This document shows, one piece after another, positions 7,454-17,579 of a DNA stretch of 64,000 bases (positions are counted from its first letter, which is position 1; each line of letters starts with the position of its first letter). Source of the stretch: Rathayibacter sp. VKM Ac-2856 (lineage in GTDB: Bacteria; Actinomycetota; Actinomycetes; Actinomycetales; Microbacteriaceae). Location: positions 186,001 to 250,000 of the forward strand of contig NZ_JABMLF010000002.1 in assembly GCF_013205055.1 (NCBI RefSeq). The letters are read 5' to 3'. The notes beneath the pieces were generated by a model. That model was not told where the DNA came from and ran no database searches. It saw only the letters and a program-made list of their open reading frames with translations. A program made the position numbers and the translations under genes.

Positions 7454-8029
7454 CTAGATGTACATCGCGGGGTCGATCCAGAAGGCCGGGTCCGCGAGCG
7501 CGTCCTCGGCCCGGCCGAGCGCGCGCAGGTCGCGGGCCGGGATCCCGACCAGCACCGCGCCGTCCGGGGCGTCCTTCACGACGACCGCGTTCGCACCGAC
7601 GCTCACGTCCGAGCCCAGCACGATCGGGCCGAGGACCACGGCGCCCGCACCGACGACGACGCGGTCGCCGAGCGTCGGGTGGCGCCGCTCGCGCCGCGCG
7701 GACTTCCCACCGAGCGTGACGGAGTGGTAGAGCATGCAGTCGTCGCCGATCCGCGCGGTCTCGCCGATCACGACGCCCATGCCGTGGTCGATGAAGAGCC
7801 GGCGGCCGATCGTCGCGCCCGGGTGGATCTCGACTCCGGTCGCCGCGCGGGCCGCCTGCGCGAGGAGCCGCGCCGGCAGCCGTGCGCCGCGCCGCCACCA
7901 GCGGTGGGCGACGCGGTGCACCCAGACCGCGTGCAGACCGGGGTAGGCGAGCACCACCTCCGCCGCGCTGCGGGCCGCCGGGTCGCGTCGGCGCGCGGCC
8001 GCGACGTCCTCGCGGAGGCGTCCGAGCAC
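7454..8029 (-). CDS. cysE: Serine O-acetyltransferase
   Basis: Makes O-acetylserine for cysteine synthesis. The 191-residue protein is the short bacterial form. It has an N-terminal helical part ([18 protein letters not shown]) followed by a left-handed beta-helix of hexapeptide repeats with [20 protein letters not shown] and the GVPAR-like end GIPARDL. GTG 8029 is chosen because it is the first start after the cysK stop; cysK lies 23 bases upstream on the same strand, so the two form an operon. The C-terminal tail extends to PAMYI. Confidence 0.92.
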   Translation of the reverse strand: MLGRLREDVAAARRRDPAARSAAEVVLAYPGLHAVWVHRVAHRWWRRGARLPARLLAQAARAATGVEIHPGATIGRRLFIDHGMGVVIGETARIGDDCMLYHSVTLGGKSARRERRHPTLGDRVVVGAGAVVLGPIVLGSDVSVGANAVVVKDAPDGAVLVGIPARDLRALGRAEDALADPAFWIDPAMYI

Positions 8030-8052
8030 GCTGGGGCGGGGGCCGGCGGGGC

Positions 8053-8988
8053 TCAGCTGCGGAGGTCCTCGTAGAGGACGGTCGAGATGTACCGCTCGCC
8101 GAAGTCGCAGACGATCGCGACGATCGTCTTCCCCGCGTTCTCCGGGCGCTTGGCGACCTCGAGGGCCGCCCACATGATCGAGCCGGAGGAGATGCCGCCG
8201 AGGATGCCCTCCTGGGCGGCCATGGCGCGCGCGACGCGGACGGAGTCGTCGAGGGTGACGTCGATGATCTCGTCGTAGACGTCGCGGTCGAGGTTGGCCG
8301 GCACGAAGTTGGCGCCGATCCCCTGGATCTTGTGCGGGCCGGCCGTGCCCTGCGTGAGCAGCGGCGAGTCGATCGGCTCGACGCCGATGATCTGCACGCC
8401 GGGCTTGCGCTCCTTGAGGACCTGCCCGACACCGGTGATGGTGCCGCCCGTGCCGATGCCGGCGACGAAGACGTCGACCTCGCCGTCGGTGTCCGCCCAG
8501 ATCTCCTCGGCGGTGGTGCGGCGGTGCACCTCGGGGTTGGCCGCGTTCTCGAACTGGCGGGCGAGCACCGCGCCGGGGGTCTCGGCGACGATCGCCTGCG
8601 CGCGCTCGACCGCGCCGCGCATGCCCTCGGAGCCGGGGGTGAGCACGATCTCGGCGCCGTAGGCGCGCAGCAGGACCCGGCGCTCGGTCGACATCGTCTC
8701 GGGCATCGTCAGGATCACCTTGTAGCCGCGGGCCGCGCCGACCATCGCGAGCGCGATGCCGGTGTTGCCACTCGTGCCCTCGACGATCGTGCCTCCGGGC
8801 GGCAGCTCGCCGGACGCCTCGGCGGCGTCGACGATCGCGATGCCGATGCGGTCCTTCACGCTGTTGGCGGGGCTGTAGAACTCGAGCTTGGCGAGGACGA
8901 CGGCGCTGTCGGCGCCCTCGAGGCGGTTGATGCGGACGAGCGGGGTCCTGCCGACGAGCTGGGTCACGTCGTCGTGGATGCGTGCCAT
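8053..8988 (-). CDS. cysK: Cysteine synthase (O-acetylserine sulfhydrylase)
   Basis: PLP enzyme that converts O-acetylserine and sulfide to cysteine. Length is 311 residues. The PLP lysine is K45 in NSVKDRIG, the substrate loop is TSGNTG (72-77), and [10 protein letters not shown] binds the PLP phosphate. ATG 8988 fits the family N-terminus and follows GGAAG; an open frame extends 37 codons upstream but does not look coding. A strong inverted repeat in the leader could regulate it. First gene of the cysK-cysE operon. Confidence 0.95.
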   Translation of the reverse strand: MARIHDDVTQLVGRTPLVRINRLEGADSAVVLAKLEFYSPANSVKDRIGIAIVDAAEASGELPPGGTIVEGTSGNTGIALAMVGAARGYKVILTMPETMSTERRVLLRAYGAEIVLTPGSEGMRGAVERAQAIVAETPGAVLARQFENAANPEVHRRTTAEEIWADTDGEVDVFVAGIGTGGTITGVGQVLKERKPGVQIIGVEPIDSPLLTQGTAGPHKIQGIGANFVPANLDRDVYDEIIDVTLDDSVRVARAMAAQEGILGGISSGSIMWAALEVAKRPENAGKTIVAIVCDFGERYISTVLYEDLRS

Positions 8989-9015
8989 GGTGTGCGCTTC
9001 CTTCCGGGGGCCGAC

Positions 9016-9035
9016 CGTCCCGGGGGCCCGGGACG
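9016..9035 (-). promoter_or_regulatory. Hairpin in the cysK leader
   Basis: CGTCCCGGG and CCCGGGACG separated by two bases, 28 bases before the cysK start. On RNA it would form a compact GC stem near the ribosome site. It could be a regulator operator instead. Confidence 0.35.
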
Positions 9036-9327
9036 ACAGGTGGTGCGGTGTTGCCTCCGCTCCCCTCTCGGGGGCGCTGCTCCCACGATACGGATGCATC
9101 GTCCCGGCGGCAGCCTCGGGTCGGTCCGGACGCCGCGATCCGCCCGTGTTCGCGCACCGTTCCAGGGGTCCGCGCGGCTCGAGTCACAGGTGCATCTCGT
9201 CCTCCAGGAGGACCCCCTCCTCCCGGGCGCGTCACGTACCATGACCGAGGGGGATCGCACGACCGGCGCGTCGCCCCGCCACCCTGCATTCGCGCGGATT
9301 CTCCGCGCCGGAAGGACCTCCCGCTCC

Positions 9328-11772
9328 ATGGCTCTCCCCACAGCGTCCCGCAGCTCCGCTCGTCCTCTGGGACTCTCGCTGCGGGCAGTGCTGGGATTCA
9401 TCGGGATGAGCGCCGTCGCGGGCGTCCTGATCACCGTCGGCGTCACTCCGGCGCTCGCTCTCACCGGCCTCGCGACGAGCAACACGATCGGCATGTTCCA
9501 GAACCTGCCCGGCTACCTCGACGCCGGTCAGCTGATGCAGCGCACCAACATCTACGCGGGCGACGGCACCACGCTCCTCGCCTCCGTCTACAACCAGAAC
9601 CGCGTCGAGGTCGGCTGGGACGAGGTCGCGCAGACCGCGAAGGACGCCGCCGTCGCCGGCGAGGACCCGCGCTTCTACGAGCACGGCGGCATCGACCTCC
9701 AGGGCACGCTCCGCGCCCTCGCCGTGACGCTGACCGGCGACGACCTGCAGGGCGGCTCGTCGATCACGCAGCAGTACGTCAAGAACGTGCTCGTGCAGAA
9801 GGCCGAGTCGATCACCGACGAGGCCGAGCGCGACGCCGCCTACAAGCTCGCGACCGACCCCACTCCCGAGCGCAAGCTGAAGGAGATGCGCCTCGCGATC
9901 GGCCTCGAGAAGGAGACGTCGAAGGACGACATCCTGCTCGGCTACCTCAACATCGCGCTCTTCGGCGGCACGGTCTACGGCATCGAGGCCGCGGCCAACT
10001 ACTACTACGGCATCCCGGCCAGCCAGCTCTCGACCGCGCAGGCCGCGGCGCTGCTGGCGATCGTGAACAACCCGTCGAAGTTCCGCTTCGACAACCCGGC
10101 CGACGAGGCGAACGGCGCGGCGAACGGCTACGCCGCGACCAAGGAGCGACGCGACTACATCCTGGGCGAGGAGCTGAAGTACTCCAAGATCAGCCAGGAG
10201 GTCCACGACGCCGCGGTCGCCGAGCCGATCATCCCGAACATCACCGAGCCGTCCACCGGCTGCGCGACCGCCGGAGACGCGGCGTACTTCTGCGAGTACG
10301 TGCTCAATGTGCTGCGCAACGACGAGGCGTTCGGCGCCGACGACGACGAGCGCTACCAGCGGATCCGCCAGGGCGGCTTCGACATCGTCACCACCCTCGA
10401 CCTCGACATCCAGCAGGTGTCGCAGGCGGCGCTCAACGCCTACATCCCGCCGACCGACCCGCGCTTCGAGGTGGGCGCCACCGCCGCCTCGATCCAGGCC
10501 GGAACGGGCCGCGTGCTGTCGATGGTCCAGAACACCAAGTACAGCCAGGACGAGGAGTTCCTCGCCGCGAACCCCGGCTACAGCGCGATCAACCTCAACG
10601 TCGATGTCGGCATGGGCGGCACGGCCGGTGTGCAGACGGGGTCGACCTACAAGGTCTTCACCCTCGCTCAGTGGCTGCAGGCGGGGCACACGCTGAACGA
10701 GTCGTTCCCGTCGCCGACCTCGGGGTTCCGCTCCTACCCGATGAAGTGCAATGTCGCGAACGACGGACTCTTCACCGAGCGGTTCGCTCCGAAGAACGAC
10801 AACTCGTCCGAGGACGCCTCCTCCATGACCGCGGTGCAGGCGACGGCGAACTCGATCAACACCGGCTTCATGGGCATGGCCAACCAGCTCGACGTCTGCG
10901 ACATCCGCAGCACGGCGGAGTCCTTCGGCATCCACCGCGCCGATGCCAAGGAGCTGGAGAGCAGACCTGCGTCGGTCCTCGGCACGAACCCGATCGCGCC
11001 GCTCACACTCGCCAACGCCTACGCCGGCATCGCGAACGACGGGTCGACCTGCGACACGATCGTCATCGACCGCATCACGGACAGCACCGGCGCGGCGGTC
11101 GCGCCGCCCGCCTCGTCCTGCACGCAGTCCGTCACCCCCGAGGTGGCGCGAGGCATGCAGTACGCGATGCAGCGGGTCATCACCTCCGGAACCGCCACCG
11201 CCTCGAATCCATACGACGGCATCGAGCACATCGCCAAGACGGGCACGACCGACGACGCGGCCGACGTCTGGACCGCCGGCGCCAGCCGGGCCGCGTCGCT
11301 CGCCGTCTGGGTCGGCAGCATCAAGGGCTTCGAGGACGGCAAGAAGCAGAACCTCCGCTTGACGAAGCTGTCGGGCGAGAAGGGCACCATCCGCGCCTCG
11401 GACGCGCGCCACGCGATCTGGAAGCCGATCATGACGGCGCTCGATCAGAAGTACGGCGGGGACGACTTCATCGCCCCGCCCGCCTCGATGCTCGCGTCCT
11501 CGCCGCGCACCGCCACACTGACCGAGGTGCCGGACGTGACAGGCCTCTCGGTCGCCGCGGCCACCGCCGCGCTCACCGCCGCGGGCTTCACCGTCGGCAA
11601 GAGCGAGCCCGTCCAAGTGGCGAGCATCCCCGCGGGCTCCGTCGTCTCGACCACGCCCAGCGCGGACGAGACGGTTCTCCGCGGAGCCGTCATTCCGCTG
11701 CAGGTCAGCACCGGCGAGGCGCCGAAGAACGTCAACGACATCGCCGATCGCAATGGGGACCTGCTCGATTAG
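9328..11772 (+). CDS. Class A penicillin-binding protein (paralog 1)
   Basis: Bifunctional peptidoglycan synthase of 814 residues. A short cytoplasmic tail and one membrane helix (about 20-45) precede a GT51 glycosyltransferase domain with catalytic E112 in [11 protein letters not shown] and [12 protein letters not shown] (142-153). The transpeptidase domain has SxxK (STYK, S439), SIN (509-511) and KTG (637-639). One C-terminal PASTA domain follows at about 732-797. ATG 9328 has GGAAGGA upstream; an earlier ATG at 9241 lacks a ribosome site. A paralog lies 817 bases downstream with a lectin gene between. Confidence 0.93.
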   Translation: MALPTASRSSARPLGLSLRAVLGFIGMSAVAGVLITVGVTPALALTGLATSNTIGMFQNLPGYLDAGQLMQRTNIYAGDGTTLLASVYNQNRVEVGWDEVAQTAKDAAVAGEDPRFYEHGGIDLQGTLRALAVTLTGDDLQGGSSITQQYVKNVLVQKAESITDEAERDAAYKLATDPTPERKLKEMRLAIGLEKETSKDDILLGYLNIALFGGTVYGIEAAANYYYGIPASQLSTAQAAALLAIVNNPSKFRFDNPADEANGAANGYAATKERRDYILGEELKYSKISQEVHDAAVAEPIIPNITEPSTGCATAGDAAYFCEYVLNVLRNDEAFGADDDERYQRIRQGGFDIVTTLDLDIQQVSQAALNAYIPPTDPRFEVGATAASIQAGTGRVLSMVQNTKYSQDEEFLAANPGYSAINLNVDVGMGGTAGVQTGSTYKVFTLAQWLQAGHTLNESFPSPTSGFRSYPMKCNVANDGLFTERFAPKNDNSSEDASSMTAVQATANSINTGFMGMANQLDVCDIRSTAESFGIHRADAKELESRPASVLGTNPIAPLTLANAYAGIANDGSTCDTIVIDRITDSTGAAVAPPASSCTQSVTPEVARGMQYAMQRVITSGTATASNPYDGIEHIAKTGTTDDAADVWTAGASRAASLAVWVGSIKGFEDGKKQNLRLTKLSGEKGTIRASDARHAIWKPIMTALDQKYGGDDFIAPPASMLASSPRTATLTEVPDVTGLSVAAATAALTAAGFTVGKSEPVQVASIPAGSVVSTTPSADETVLRGAVIPLQVSTGEAPKNVNDIADRNGDLLD

Positions 11773-11916
11773 GGACGCCGGTGAGCAGGCCGCGCCTTCC
11801 GGCGCGCGCCATCCAGCGCGCGTCTCATGCCATCGATGAGTCGAGTGACTCAGCCTGACTAGCGTCTCCGCTGGGGACGACGATCGCCGCCGTACCCGGT
11901 GACGAAGGAGTCAGCC

Positions 11917-12510
11917 ATGCAGTGGACCGAGAGACGCGGAACAAAAAGTCGGAGTGACGCACTCACCGCGACGGCGAGCGGCCGACGGCCCTGGCGGAGA
12001 TCGCTGGCCGCGGTCGCGGTGGCCTCGTCGATCCTGACGGCTACAGTCGTCGCGCCGGCCGCGCAGGCTGAGGACCAGTTCGGCAACTATGTCTCTTACC
12101 GTCTCGTCACCCCATCGTGCATTGGACCGGAGAACGAATTCTGGTGGTCCGAGCACACCTGCTCTTACCCTCCCGGTTACTCGAAGCTCGACTCCCGCTC
12201 GCTGAACGGCCGCTACCGCTCGACCTTCCAGGCGGACGGGAACTGGGTCGTCTATGACGGAACTCGGCCGGTCTGGTCGAGTGAAACAGCCGGTCGTGGT
12301 GCGACGAACATCTCGTTCCAGTGGGACGGCAACATCGTCATCTATCGGAACTCCGTTGTCCTGTGGTCCTCAGGTTCGGGCGGTCAGCGCCGCATCGAAC
12401 GCAAGAGGCTGAAATTGCACGAGATCGGCGTACTGCGGCTTCTAGTGGACGAACCGGGCGACCTCTCGCAACTACAGGTGAAGGTTGAGACGACGTGGTC
12501 GTCCGACTAG
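11917..12510 (+). CDS. Secreted bulb-type (mannose-specific) lectin domain protein
   Basis: A 197-residue exported protein. An arginine-rich N-terminus and a hydrophobic stretch end in AQA at 51, a signal peptidase I site. Two B-lectin repeats follow, with the QxDxNxVxY sugar motif nearly intact in FQADGNWVVY and degenerate in FQWDGNIVIY. These repeats bind mannose in plant and bacterial lectins. GAAGGAG precedes ATG 11917; GTG 11899 is a weaker start. Base composition is visibly less GC-rich than the flanking PBP genes, suggesting separate ancestry. A TGAGTC/GACTCA inverted repeat (11837-11852) sits in the upstream gap. Role in wall targeting or bacteriocin-like activity is speculative. Confidence 0.7.
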   Translation: MQWTERRGTKSRSDALTATASGRRPWRRSLAAVAVASSILTATVVAPAAQAEDQFGNYVSYRLVTPSCIGPENEFWWSEHTCSYPPGYSKLDSRSLNGRYRSTFQADGNWVVYDGTRPVWSSETAGRGATNISFQWDGNIVIYRNSVVLWSSGSGGQRRIERKRLKLHEIGVLRLLVDEPGDLSQLQVKVETTWSSD

Positions 12511-12589
12511 GGCGCATGGTCCGCGGGCGCGCCTGGGCGGGGATGTCGGAGACCTCGCCTAGGGTGCTGGTGCACCGAGAGGATCCATC

Positions 12590-15004
12590 CTGAAGCGTCC
12601 GAACGTCCCCGTCTTCCAGCCCCGTCGCACCGTCCACGGGGCTCTCGGCGCGCTGTTCGGATTCGTGATCGTCAGCGTGCTGGCCGGGCTGCTCGCGACC
12701 GTGGTGGTCGCGCCGGCCTTCGCGCTCACCGGGGCCGCCACGTCGAGCACGATCTCGGCGTTCCAGTCGCTGCCGAGCTACCTCGAGGTCGGCGAGCTGA
12801 TGCAGAAGACGGACGTCTACGCGGGCGACCCCGAGGACCCGACGCTCCTCGCCTCCTTCTACGACCAGAACCGCATCGAGGTGTCCGCCGACCAGATCGC
12901 CGCGCCGGTCTTCGACGCGCTCGTCTCGAGTGAGGACCCGCGCTACTACGAGCACGGCGGCATCGATCTGCAGGGCACCCTCCGCGCCGTCGCCAGCACC
13001 TACCTCCTCGACAAGGCGCCGCAGGGCGGCTCGTCGATCACGCAGCAGTACGTCAAGAACGTCCTGGTGCAGAAGGCCGAGTCGATCAGCGACGAGACCG
13101 AGCGCGCGGCGGCCTACACCGAGGCGACCGCGACCACTCCCGAGCGCAAGCTCAAGGAGATGCGCCTCGCGATCGGGGTGGAGAAGGAGTACTCGAAGGA
13201 CGAGATCCTGCTCGGCTACCTCAACATCGCCCTCTTCGGCGGCACCGTCTACGGCATCGAGGCGGCGGCGGAGTACTACTACGGCGTCGATGCCGCGGAT
13301 CTCACGGTCGGGCAGTCGGCGGCGCTGCTCGCGATCGTCAACAATCCGGAGAAGTTCCGCTTCGACCGGCCCGACGACCCCGACAACGGCGAGGCGAACG
13401 GCTACGCGCTGACGACGAGCCGGCGCGACTACATCCTCGACCGGATGCTGGAGTACGGGAAGATCGACGCCGCGACCCGCGACGCCGCGAAGGCCGCGCC
13501 GATCGAGCCGGTCATCACTCCCCCGTCGACCGGCTGCCAGACCGCGGGCAGCGCCGCCTACTTCTGCGACTACGTCTCGCACGTGCTGCGCAACGACCCC
13601 GCGCTCGGCGCCACCGCCGACGAGCGATACGCGACCCTCAAGCGCGGCGGGCTGAAGGTCTACACGACGATCGACCTCGGGCTGCAGGAGACGGCGCAGG
13701 CGCTGATGGACGAGCAGGTCCCCGCGTCCGACCCGCGCTTCGACGTCGGCGCGACCGCCGTCGCGGTGCAGACGGGGACGGGGAAGGTGCTGACGATGGT
13801 GCAGAACAAGCGCTACAGCCAGGACCCGGACGTCATCGCGAGCGGCCCGGAGTACTCGGCGATCAACCTCAACGTCGACGCCGCGATGGGCGGCGGGAAC
13901 GGCTTCCAGCCCGGCTCCGGCTACAAGGTCTTCACCCTGGCGGAGTGGCTCACATCCGGGCACACGCTGCTCGAGCAGTTCGACTCGAAGCGGAAGAACT
14001 GGACCGGCTTCACGGACAGCTGCGAGGGCACGCGGAACTACGCCGATTACAACCCGAAGAACGCGGGCGACGGCGCCTACTCCGACACTCAGACGGCCCT
14101 GAACTCGACCATCTGGTCGCTCAACACCGGCTACACCGGCATGTCGCACCTGCTCGATCTCTGCAAGATCCGCACCACCGCCGAGGCGTTCGGGGTCCAT
14201 CGCGCGGACGGCGGCGAGCTGACGCAGACGGCCGCCTCGGTCATCGGCACGAACGAGGTCGCGCCGATGACGATGGCCGTCGCCTACGCGGCGATCGCGG
14301 ACGACGGCATGCGCTGCACCCCCGTCGTGATCACCGAGATCACCGGGCCGGACGGCGCCCCGATCCCGCCGAGCGAGTCCGAGTGCACGAGGGCGGTCTC
14401 GTCGTCGGTCGCCCGGGCCATGCAGTACGCGATGCTCAAGGTGACCGCGGAGGGGACGGGGACGCAGGCCGACCCGCAGGACGGCGTCCAGCACATCACG
14501 AAGACCGGCACCTCGGACAACTCGGCCGACACCTGGGCGCTCGGCGCCTCCAGCTCCGTGTCGCTCGCCGTGTGGGTCGGCAGCATCAAGGCGCAGGAGA
14601 GCGGCTCGCGGGTGAATCTGGACACCATCGACTTCGCGAGCGGCTGGGCACCGAGCGCGCGCCACCGGATCTGGAAGCCGCTGATGACCGAGATCGACTC
14701 GCTCTACGGCGGATCGGACTTCTCGCCGGCCGACCCCGCGATGATCGCCGCTCCGCAGGTCGTCGTCCCCGACGTCTCCGGCCGGAGCGGCGACAGCGCG
14801 ACCCGGACGCTCACCGACGCCGGGTTCACCGTGGGGGCGACCACGCAGATCGACTCGACCCAGCCGCTGGGGACGGTGGCCGCGACGGTCCCGGCGGCCG
14901 GCACGACGGTGGACAAGGGGTCGGAGGTGGGCGTCGCCCTCAGCACCGGCACGCCTCCCGCGGCGTCCCCGCCTCCGGTGGATCAGCCGCAGCCCGCCGG
15001 CTGA
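12590..15004 (+). CDS. Class A penicillin-binding protein (paralog 2), probable CTG start
   Basis: A 804-residue homolog of the PBP at 9328, with the same plan. It has a membrane helix, GT51 with E115 in SSEDPRYYEHGG, and a transpeptidase with SGYK (S443), SLN (510-512) and KTG (638-640), plus one PASTA domain and a Pro-rich tail. No ATG, GTG or TTG occurs in frame between the stop codon at 12560 and GTG 12665, which lies inside the membrane helix. CTG 12590 has GAGAGGA seven bases upstream and yields an N-terminus (KRPNVPVFQPRRTVHG) that matches the paralog in length and charge. Starting at 12665 would remove the cytoplasmic tail. Confidence 0.88.
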   Translation: MKRPNVPVFQPRRTVHGALGALFGFVIVSVLAGLLATVVVAPAFALTGAATSSTISAFQSLPSYLEVGELMQKTDVYAGDPEDPTLLASFYDQNRIEVSADQIAAPVFDALVSSEDPRYYEHGGIDLQGTLRAVASTYLLDKAPQGGSSITQQYVKNVLVQKAESISDETERAAAYTEATATTPERKLKEMRLAIGVEKEYSKDEILLGYLNIALFGGTVYGIEAAAEYYYGVDAADLTVGQSAALLAIVNNPEKFRFDRPDDPDNGEANGYALTTSRRDYILDRMLEYGKIDAATRDAAKAAPIEPVITPPSTGCQTAGSAAYFCDYVSHVLRNDPALGATADERYATLKRGGLKVYTTIDLGLQETAQALMDEQVPASDPRFDVGATAVAVQTGTGKVLTMVQNKRYSQDPDVIASGPEYSAINLNVDAAMGGGNGFQPGSGYKVFTLAEWLTSGHTLLEQFDSKRKNWTGFTDSCEGTRNYADYNPKNAGDGAYSDTQTALNSTIWSLNTGYTGMSHLLDLCKIRTTAEAFGVHRADGGELTQTAASVIGTNEVAPMTMAVAYAAIADDGMRCTPVVITEITGPDGAPIPPSESECTRAVSSSVARAMQYAMLKVTAEGTGTQADPQDGVQHITKTGTSDNSADTWALGASSSVSLAVWVGSIKAQESGSRVNLDTIDFASGWAPSARHRIWKPLMTEIDSLYGGSDFSPADPAMIAAPQVVVPDVSGRSGDSATRTLTDAGFTVGATTQIDSTQPLGTVAATVPAAGTTVDKGSEVGVALSTGTPPAASPPPVDQPQPAG

Positions 15005-15077
15005 CTCCTCGCGCGCCGCAGCGCGACACGCCGTGGCGACGGAGGGAACCGCCCCGCTCGATCGGACATCTCTGAGC

Positions 15078-15674
15078 ATGACCGCTTCCTCACCGCCTCG
15101 AGAAGCCGGAGAGTCGTGGGTGACCGCGCTCTCGGGTGACCCCGACGACTTCGGCCGCCTCTACGACGCCTTCCGGCAGCGCGTGTTCTGGCACGCGCTC
15201 CGCCACACCCGCGCGCTGCACGACGCCGAGGACGTGACCGCCCTCGTCTTCCTGGAGGCGTGGCGCCGTCGCGCCTCCGTCCGGCTCGTCGACGGGTCGC
15301 CGCTCCCCTGGCTGCTCGCCACGACCAACAACGTCGCCAGGAACGCCGGGCGGTCGGCTCGCCGCCACCGCCTGGCTCTCGGGCGGCTGCACGAGCCGGA
15401 GCACGGCGGTGACTTCGCCGACGACTCCGACCGGCGGATCGACGACGAACCACGACGAGACGCCATCCGGCTCGCCTTCGGGGCGCTGAGCCTGCGTGAT
15501 CAGGACGTGCTGTCGCTGTGCGTGATCGCCGAGATGTCGACCGCCGACACCGCCCGGGTGCTCGGCGTCCCGGACGGGACCGTCAAGTCGCGGCTCTCGC
15601 GCGCCAAAGGACGACTCGCGGAGCTGATCTCCGACCTCACCGCCGACGCAGCCACCGATGGAGGTGCACGATGA
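15078..15674 (+). CDS. ECF-type RNA polymerase sigma factor
   Basis: A 198-residue sigma-70 family regulator. Region 2 is present (FGRLYDAFRQRVFWHALRHT, DAEDVTALVFLEAWRR) and region 4 has SLRDQDVLSLCVIAEMST, ending in the helix-turn-helix DGTVKSRLSRAKGRL. ATG 15078 is preferred over GTG 15033. Its stop overlaps the next gene (ATGA), a membrane protein that probably holds the sigma factor in check. The PBP genes just upstream suggest an envelope link, but that is only positional. Confidence 0.88.
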   Translation: MTASSPPREAGESWVTALSGDPDDFGRLYDAFRQRVFWHALRHTRALHDAEDVTALVFLEAWRRRASVRLVDGSPLPWLLATTNNVARNAGRSARRHRLALGRLHEPEHGGDFADDSDRRIDDEPRRDAIRLAFGALSLRDQDVLSLCVIAEMSTADTARVLGVPDGTVKSRLSRAKGRLAELISDLTADAATDGGAR

Positions 15675-16501
15675 ACGACAAGCCCGTGATCGATCCGGAG
15701 CGCGACCGCGCCTTCCGTCGCATGATCGTCGAGAGCGCCCGCGCCGACCAGGGCCGCCGACCGCTCCGGCACCGCGCCTCCTTCCTCGTCGGTCTCGTGA
15801 CCGCGGCCGTGCTGGTCTCCGGAGGCGGGGTGGCGGTCGCGCTGACCGGCGCGTTCGATCCGCCGGCGCCGGCGCCCGTCGAGACGACGACTCCTACGCC
15901 GACGCCGACGCCGACGCCCGTTCCGACGCCGATCGAGACGCCGTCGCCGACGGCCACCGCCACCGCCGCTCCCGTTCCTGCGCCCACCGCGGTGCCGACG
16001 GAGACCGCGGCCGCCGACCTGTCCACCTGGGTGATCGGGTTCGACGGCATCGGGCCGATCGCGTACGGCGGGAGCAGCGACTCGGCCGCCGCCGCCCTCG
16101 ACACGACCGCTCTCGTCCCGTACGACTTCGGGATCGAGGAGTGCCGCTCGGACCGGCGCGGGACCGCGGACGACGTGAACGCGTGGATCATGGCCGACTC
16201 CGACGAGGCCGGACGCGTCGACCTCCTCACCGTCTTCGGTTACGGGGTCGACGCGACTCGGGCGGCGACCGCGTTCCCCCGCACGGCGGCGGGTATCGGG
16301 ATCGGCTCGACCGAGCAGGAGCTCCTCGCGGCGTACCCGGACATCGTCGCCGAGAACCCCGTCGCCGGTGACGCCTCCTACGCGCTGAGGGACGGCTCCG
16401 GGCGGATCCTGTGGTTCCGGGTCGCCGCCGATCAGGGCGCGGTCGTGACCATCACCCTGAACGATCAGCCGGAGCTGACGATCGGCGGCTGCGGGGCGTG
16501 A
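15671..16501 (+). CDS. Membrane protein coupled to the ECF sigma factor (anti-sigma-like)
   Basis: A 276-residue protein. About 35 charged cytoplasmic residues are followed by a single membrane helix (FLVGLVTAAVLVSGGGVAVAL). Next comes a Thr-Pro repeat linker (TPTPTPTPVPTP) that should cross the wall, and then an extracytoplasmic domain with two Cys residues. GGAGGT sits before the ATG, which overlaps the sigma gene stop. The topology is that of an anti-sigma factor with an external sensor, but I see no zinc-binding anti-sigma motif, so this is inference from gene order. Confidence 0.6.
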   Translation: MNDKPVIDPERDRAFRRMIVESARADQGRRPLRHRASFLVGLVTAAVLVSGGGVAVALTGAFDPPAPAPVETTTPTPTPTPTPVPTPIETPSPTATATAAPVPAPTAVPTETAAADLSTWVIGFDGIGPIAYGGSSDSAAAALDTTALVPYDFGIEECRSDRRGTADDVNAWIMADSDEAGRVDLLTVFGYGVDATRAATAFPRTAAGIGIGSTEQELLAAYPDIVAENPVAGDASYALRDGSGRILWFRVAADQGAVVTITLNDQPELTIGGCGA

Positions 16502-16508
16502 GCCCGGT

Positions 16509-16541
16509 GGCGGTGCGGCTCGAGGTCGGAGCCGCACCGCC
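16509..16541. terminator. Perfect 13-bp hairpin between convergent genes
   Basis: GGCGGTGCGGCTC pairs with GAGCCGCACCGCC around GAGGTCG, 8 bases after the stop of the sigma-linked gene and facing the DUF4396 gene. Confidence 0.65.
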
Positions 16542-16573
16542 GTCGGGACGCCGGAGCCGGCGCCCGTCGATCC

Positions 16574-17056
16574 TCAGTGGTGGAAGCGGTGCACGACGGC
16601 GTGGCCCTTGCCGCGGCCGATCAGCCAGCGGTTGACCGGGGTCGTCACCACGAAGGCCAGGGCGAGCGAGCCGACGAGGGAGCCCCAGAACAGGCCGCTC
16701 GCGAGGCCCGCGTCCATCGCGCCGGGGATCGCGAGCATCGCCGTGTTGTCGATGACCTCCATCACCGCGATGGAGACGGTGTCGGCGGCGAGGGCGATGC
16801 CGACGGCGGCGCGCCAGGCGACTCCCGCGCGGAGCACGCCGCGCATGGTGAGGGCGTAGCCGAAGAGGAAGGCGAGGGCGATCGAGAGCACGACGGTGCC
16901 CAGGTTGTGCAGCCCGAGGGCGGTGCCGATCACCATGCCGAGGACCTCGCCGATCGCGCAGCCGGTGAGGCAGTGCAGGGTCGCCGTGGCGGCGGTGCGC
17001 CAGGAGGTCGGGGCGGACGTGGTGTGCTGGCTGTGGTCGTGCGCGGCGTCGGTCAT
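16574..17056 (-). CDS. DUF4396 membrane protein, probably copper-responsive
   Basis: A 160-residue protein with a His-rich N-terminus (DAAHDHSQHTT) and four or five membrane helices. The HCLTGCAIGEVLGMVIG signature is typical of DUF4396. A conserved His/Cys pair in the first helix could bind metal. A CsoR-like operator lies about 40 bases upstream of the ATG. The same operator type occurs at the copA operon at 48.2 kb, so copper or persulfide control is likely. Function in the family is unknown. Confidence 0.75.
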   Translation of the reverse strand: MTDAAHDHSQHTTSAPTSWRTAATATLHCLTGCAIGEVLGMVIGTALGLHNLGTVVLSIALAFLFGYALTMRGVLRAGVAWRAAVGIALAADTVSIAVMEVIDNTAMLAIPGAMDAGLASGLFWGSLVGSLALAFVVTTPVNRWLIGRGKGHAVVHRFHH

Positions 17057-17092
17057 CGGGTGCTCCCTCGGGGTCGGTCACCGAGGTCCAAC

Positions 17093-17109
17093 ATACCCCC
17101 GGGGGGTAT
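17093..17109 (-). promoter_or_regulatory. CsoR-like operator
   Basis: ATACCCCCGGGGGGTAT is a near-perfect palindrome of the ATACCCC/GGGGTAT kind bound by CsoR-family repressors. It overlaps the promoter region of the DUF4396 gene. No csoR gene is in the window. Confidence 0.6.
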
Positions 17110-17145
17110 ATTCCCGATCCAGTGGATCCGACGGCTCCGTGCGGG

Positions 17146-17544
17146 TCAGGGCTGGACGGCGGCGGCCGGCAGGAGGCCGAACTCGACCAGCTCGGCGTCG
17201 GTGAGGAGGCGGCTGCGGATCATGAAGCGCTTGCCCTCGGGCGCCTCGACGCTGAAGCCGCTCCCGCGGCCGTCGACCAGATCGACGGTGAGGTGGGTGT
17301 GCTTCCAGTACTCGAACTGGCTGCGCGACATGTAGAACTCGATCGGTGCGAGCCCGTCGACCTGCAGGGTCTCGACGAGCACGTCGGACGCGCCCGTGCG
17401 GAACATGCCGACCGGGAAGCACATCGGCGAGCTGCCGTCGCAGCATCCGCCCGACTGGTGGAACATCAGCGGGCCGTGCAGCTCGCTCATGCGGCGCAGC
17501 ATGTCGGCCGCCGCCTCGGTCACGTCGACCCGCGTGCTGTCCAT
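17146..17544 (-). CDS. DUF779 family protein
   Basis: A 132-residue protein of the small family that is regularly encoded beside acetaldehyde-type aldehyde dehydrogenases. It has the conserved FHQSGGCCDGSSPMC cysteine cluster and FYMSRSQFEYWKHTH, which may bind a metal. The aldehyde dehydrogenase gene lies 341 bases upstream on the same strand, with two half palindromic elements in between. Biochemical role unknown. Confidence 0.85.
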   Translation of the reverse strand: MDSTRVDVTEAAADMLRRMSELHGPLMFHQSGGCCDGSSPMCFPVGMFRTGASDVLVETLQVDGLAPIEFYMSRSQFEYWKHTHLTVDLVDGRGSGFSVEAPEGKRFMIRSRLLTDAELVEFGLLPAAAVQP

Positions 17545-17579
17545 CGGTGGTGTCCTCTCGGGGTGTGTGTCTGCGGGTG

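Noticed and set aside
7882-9327. N-terminal extension of the first PBP (1296-residue frame)
   Set aside because: It runs antisense over cysK and cysE, has Arg/Gly-rich noise composition, and ATG 9328 has a proper Shine-Dalgarno sequence.
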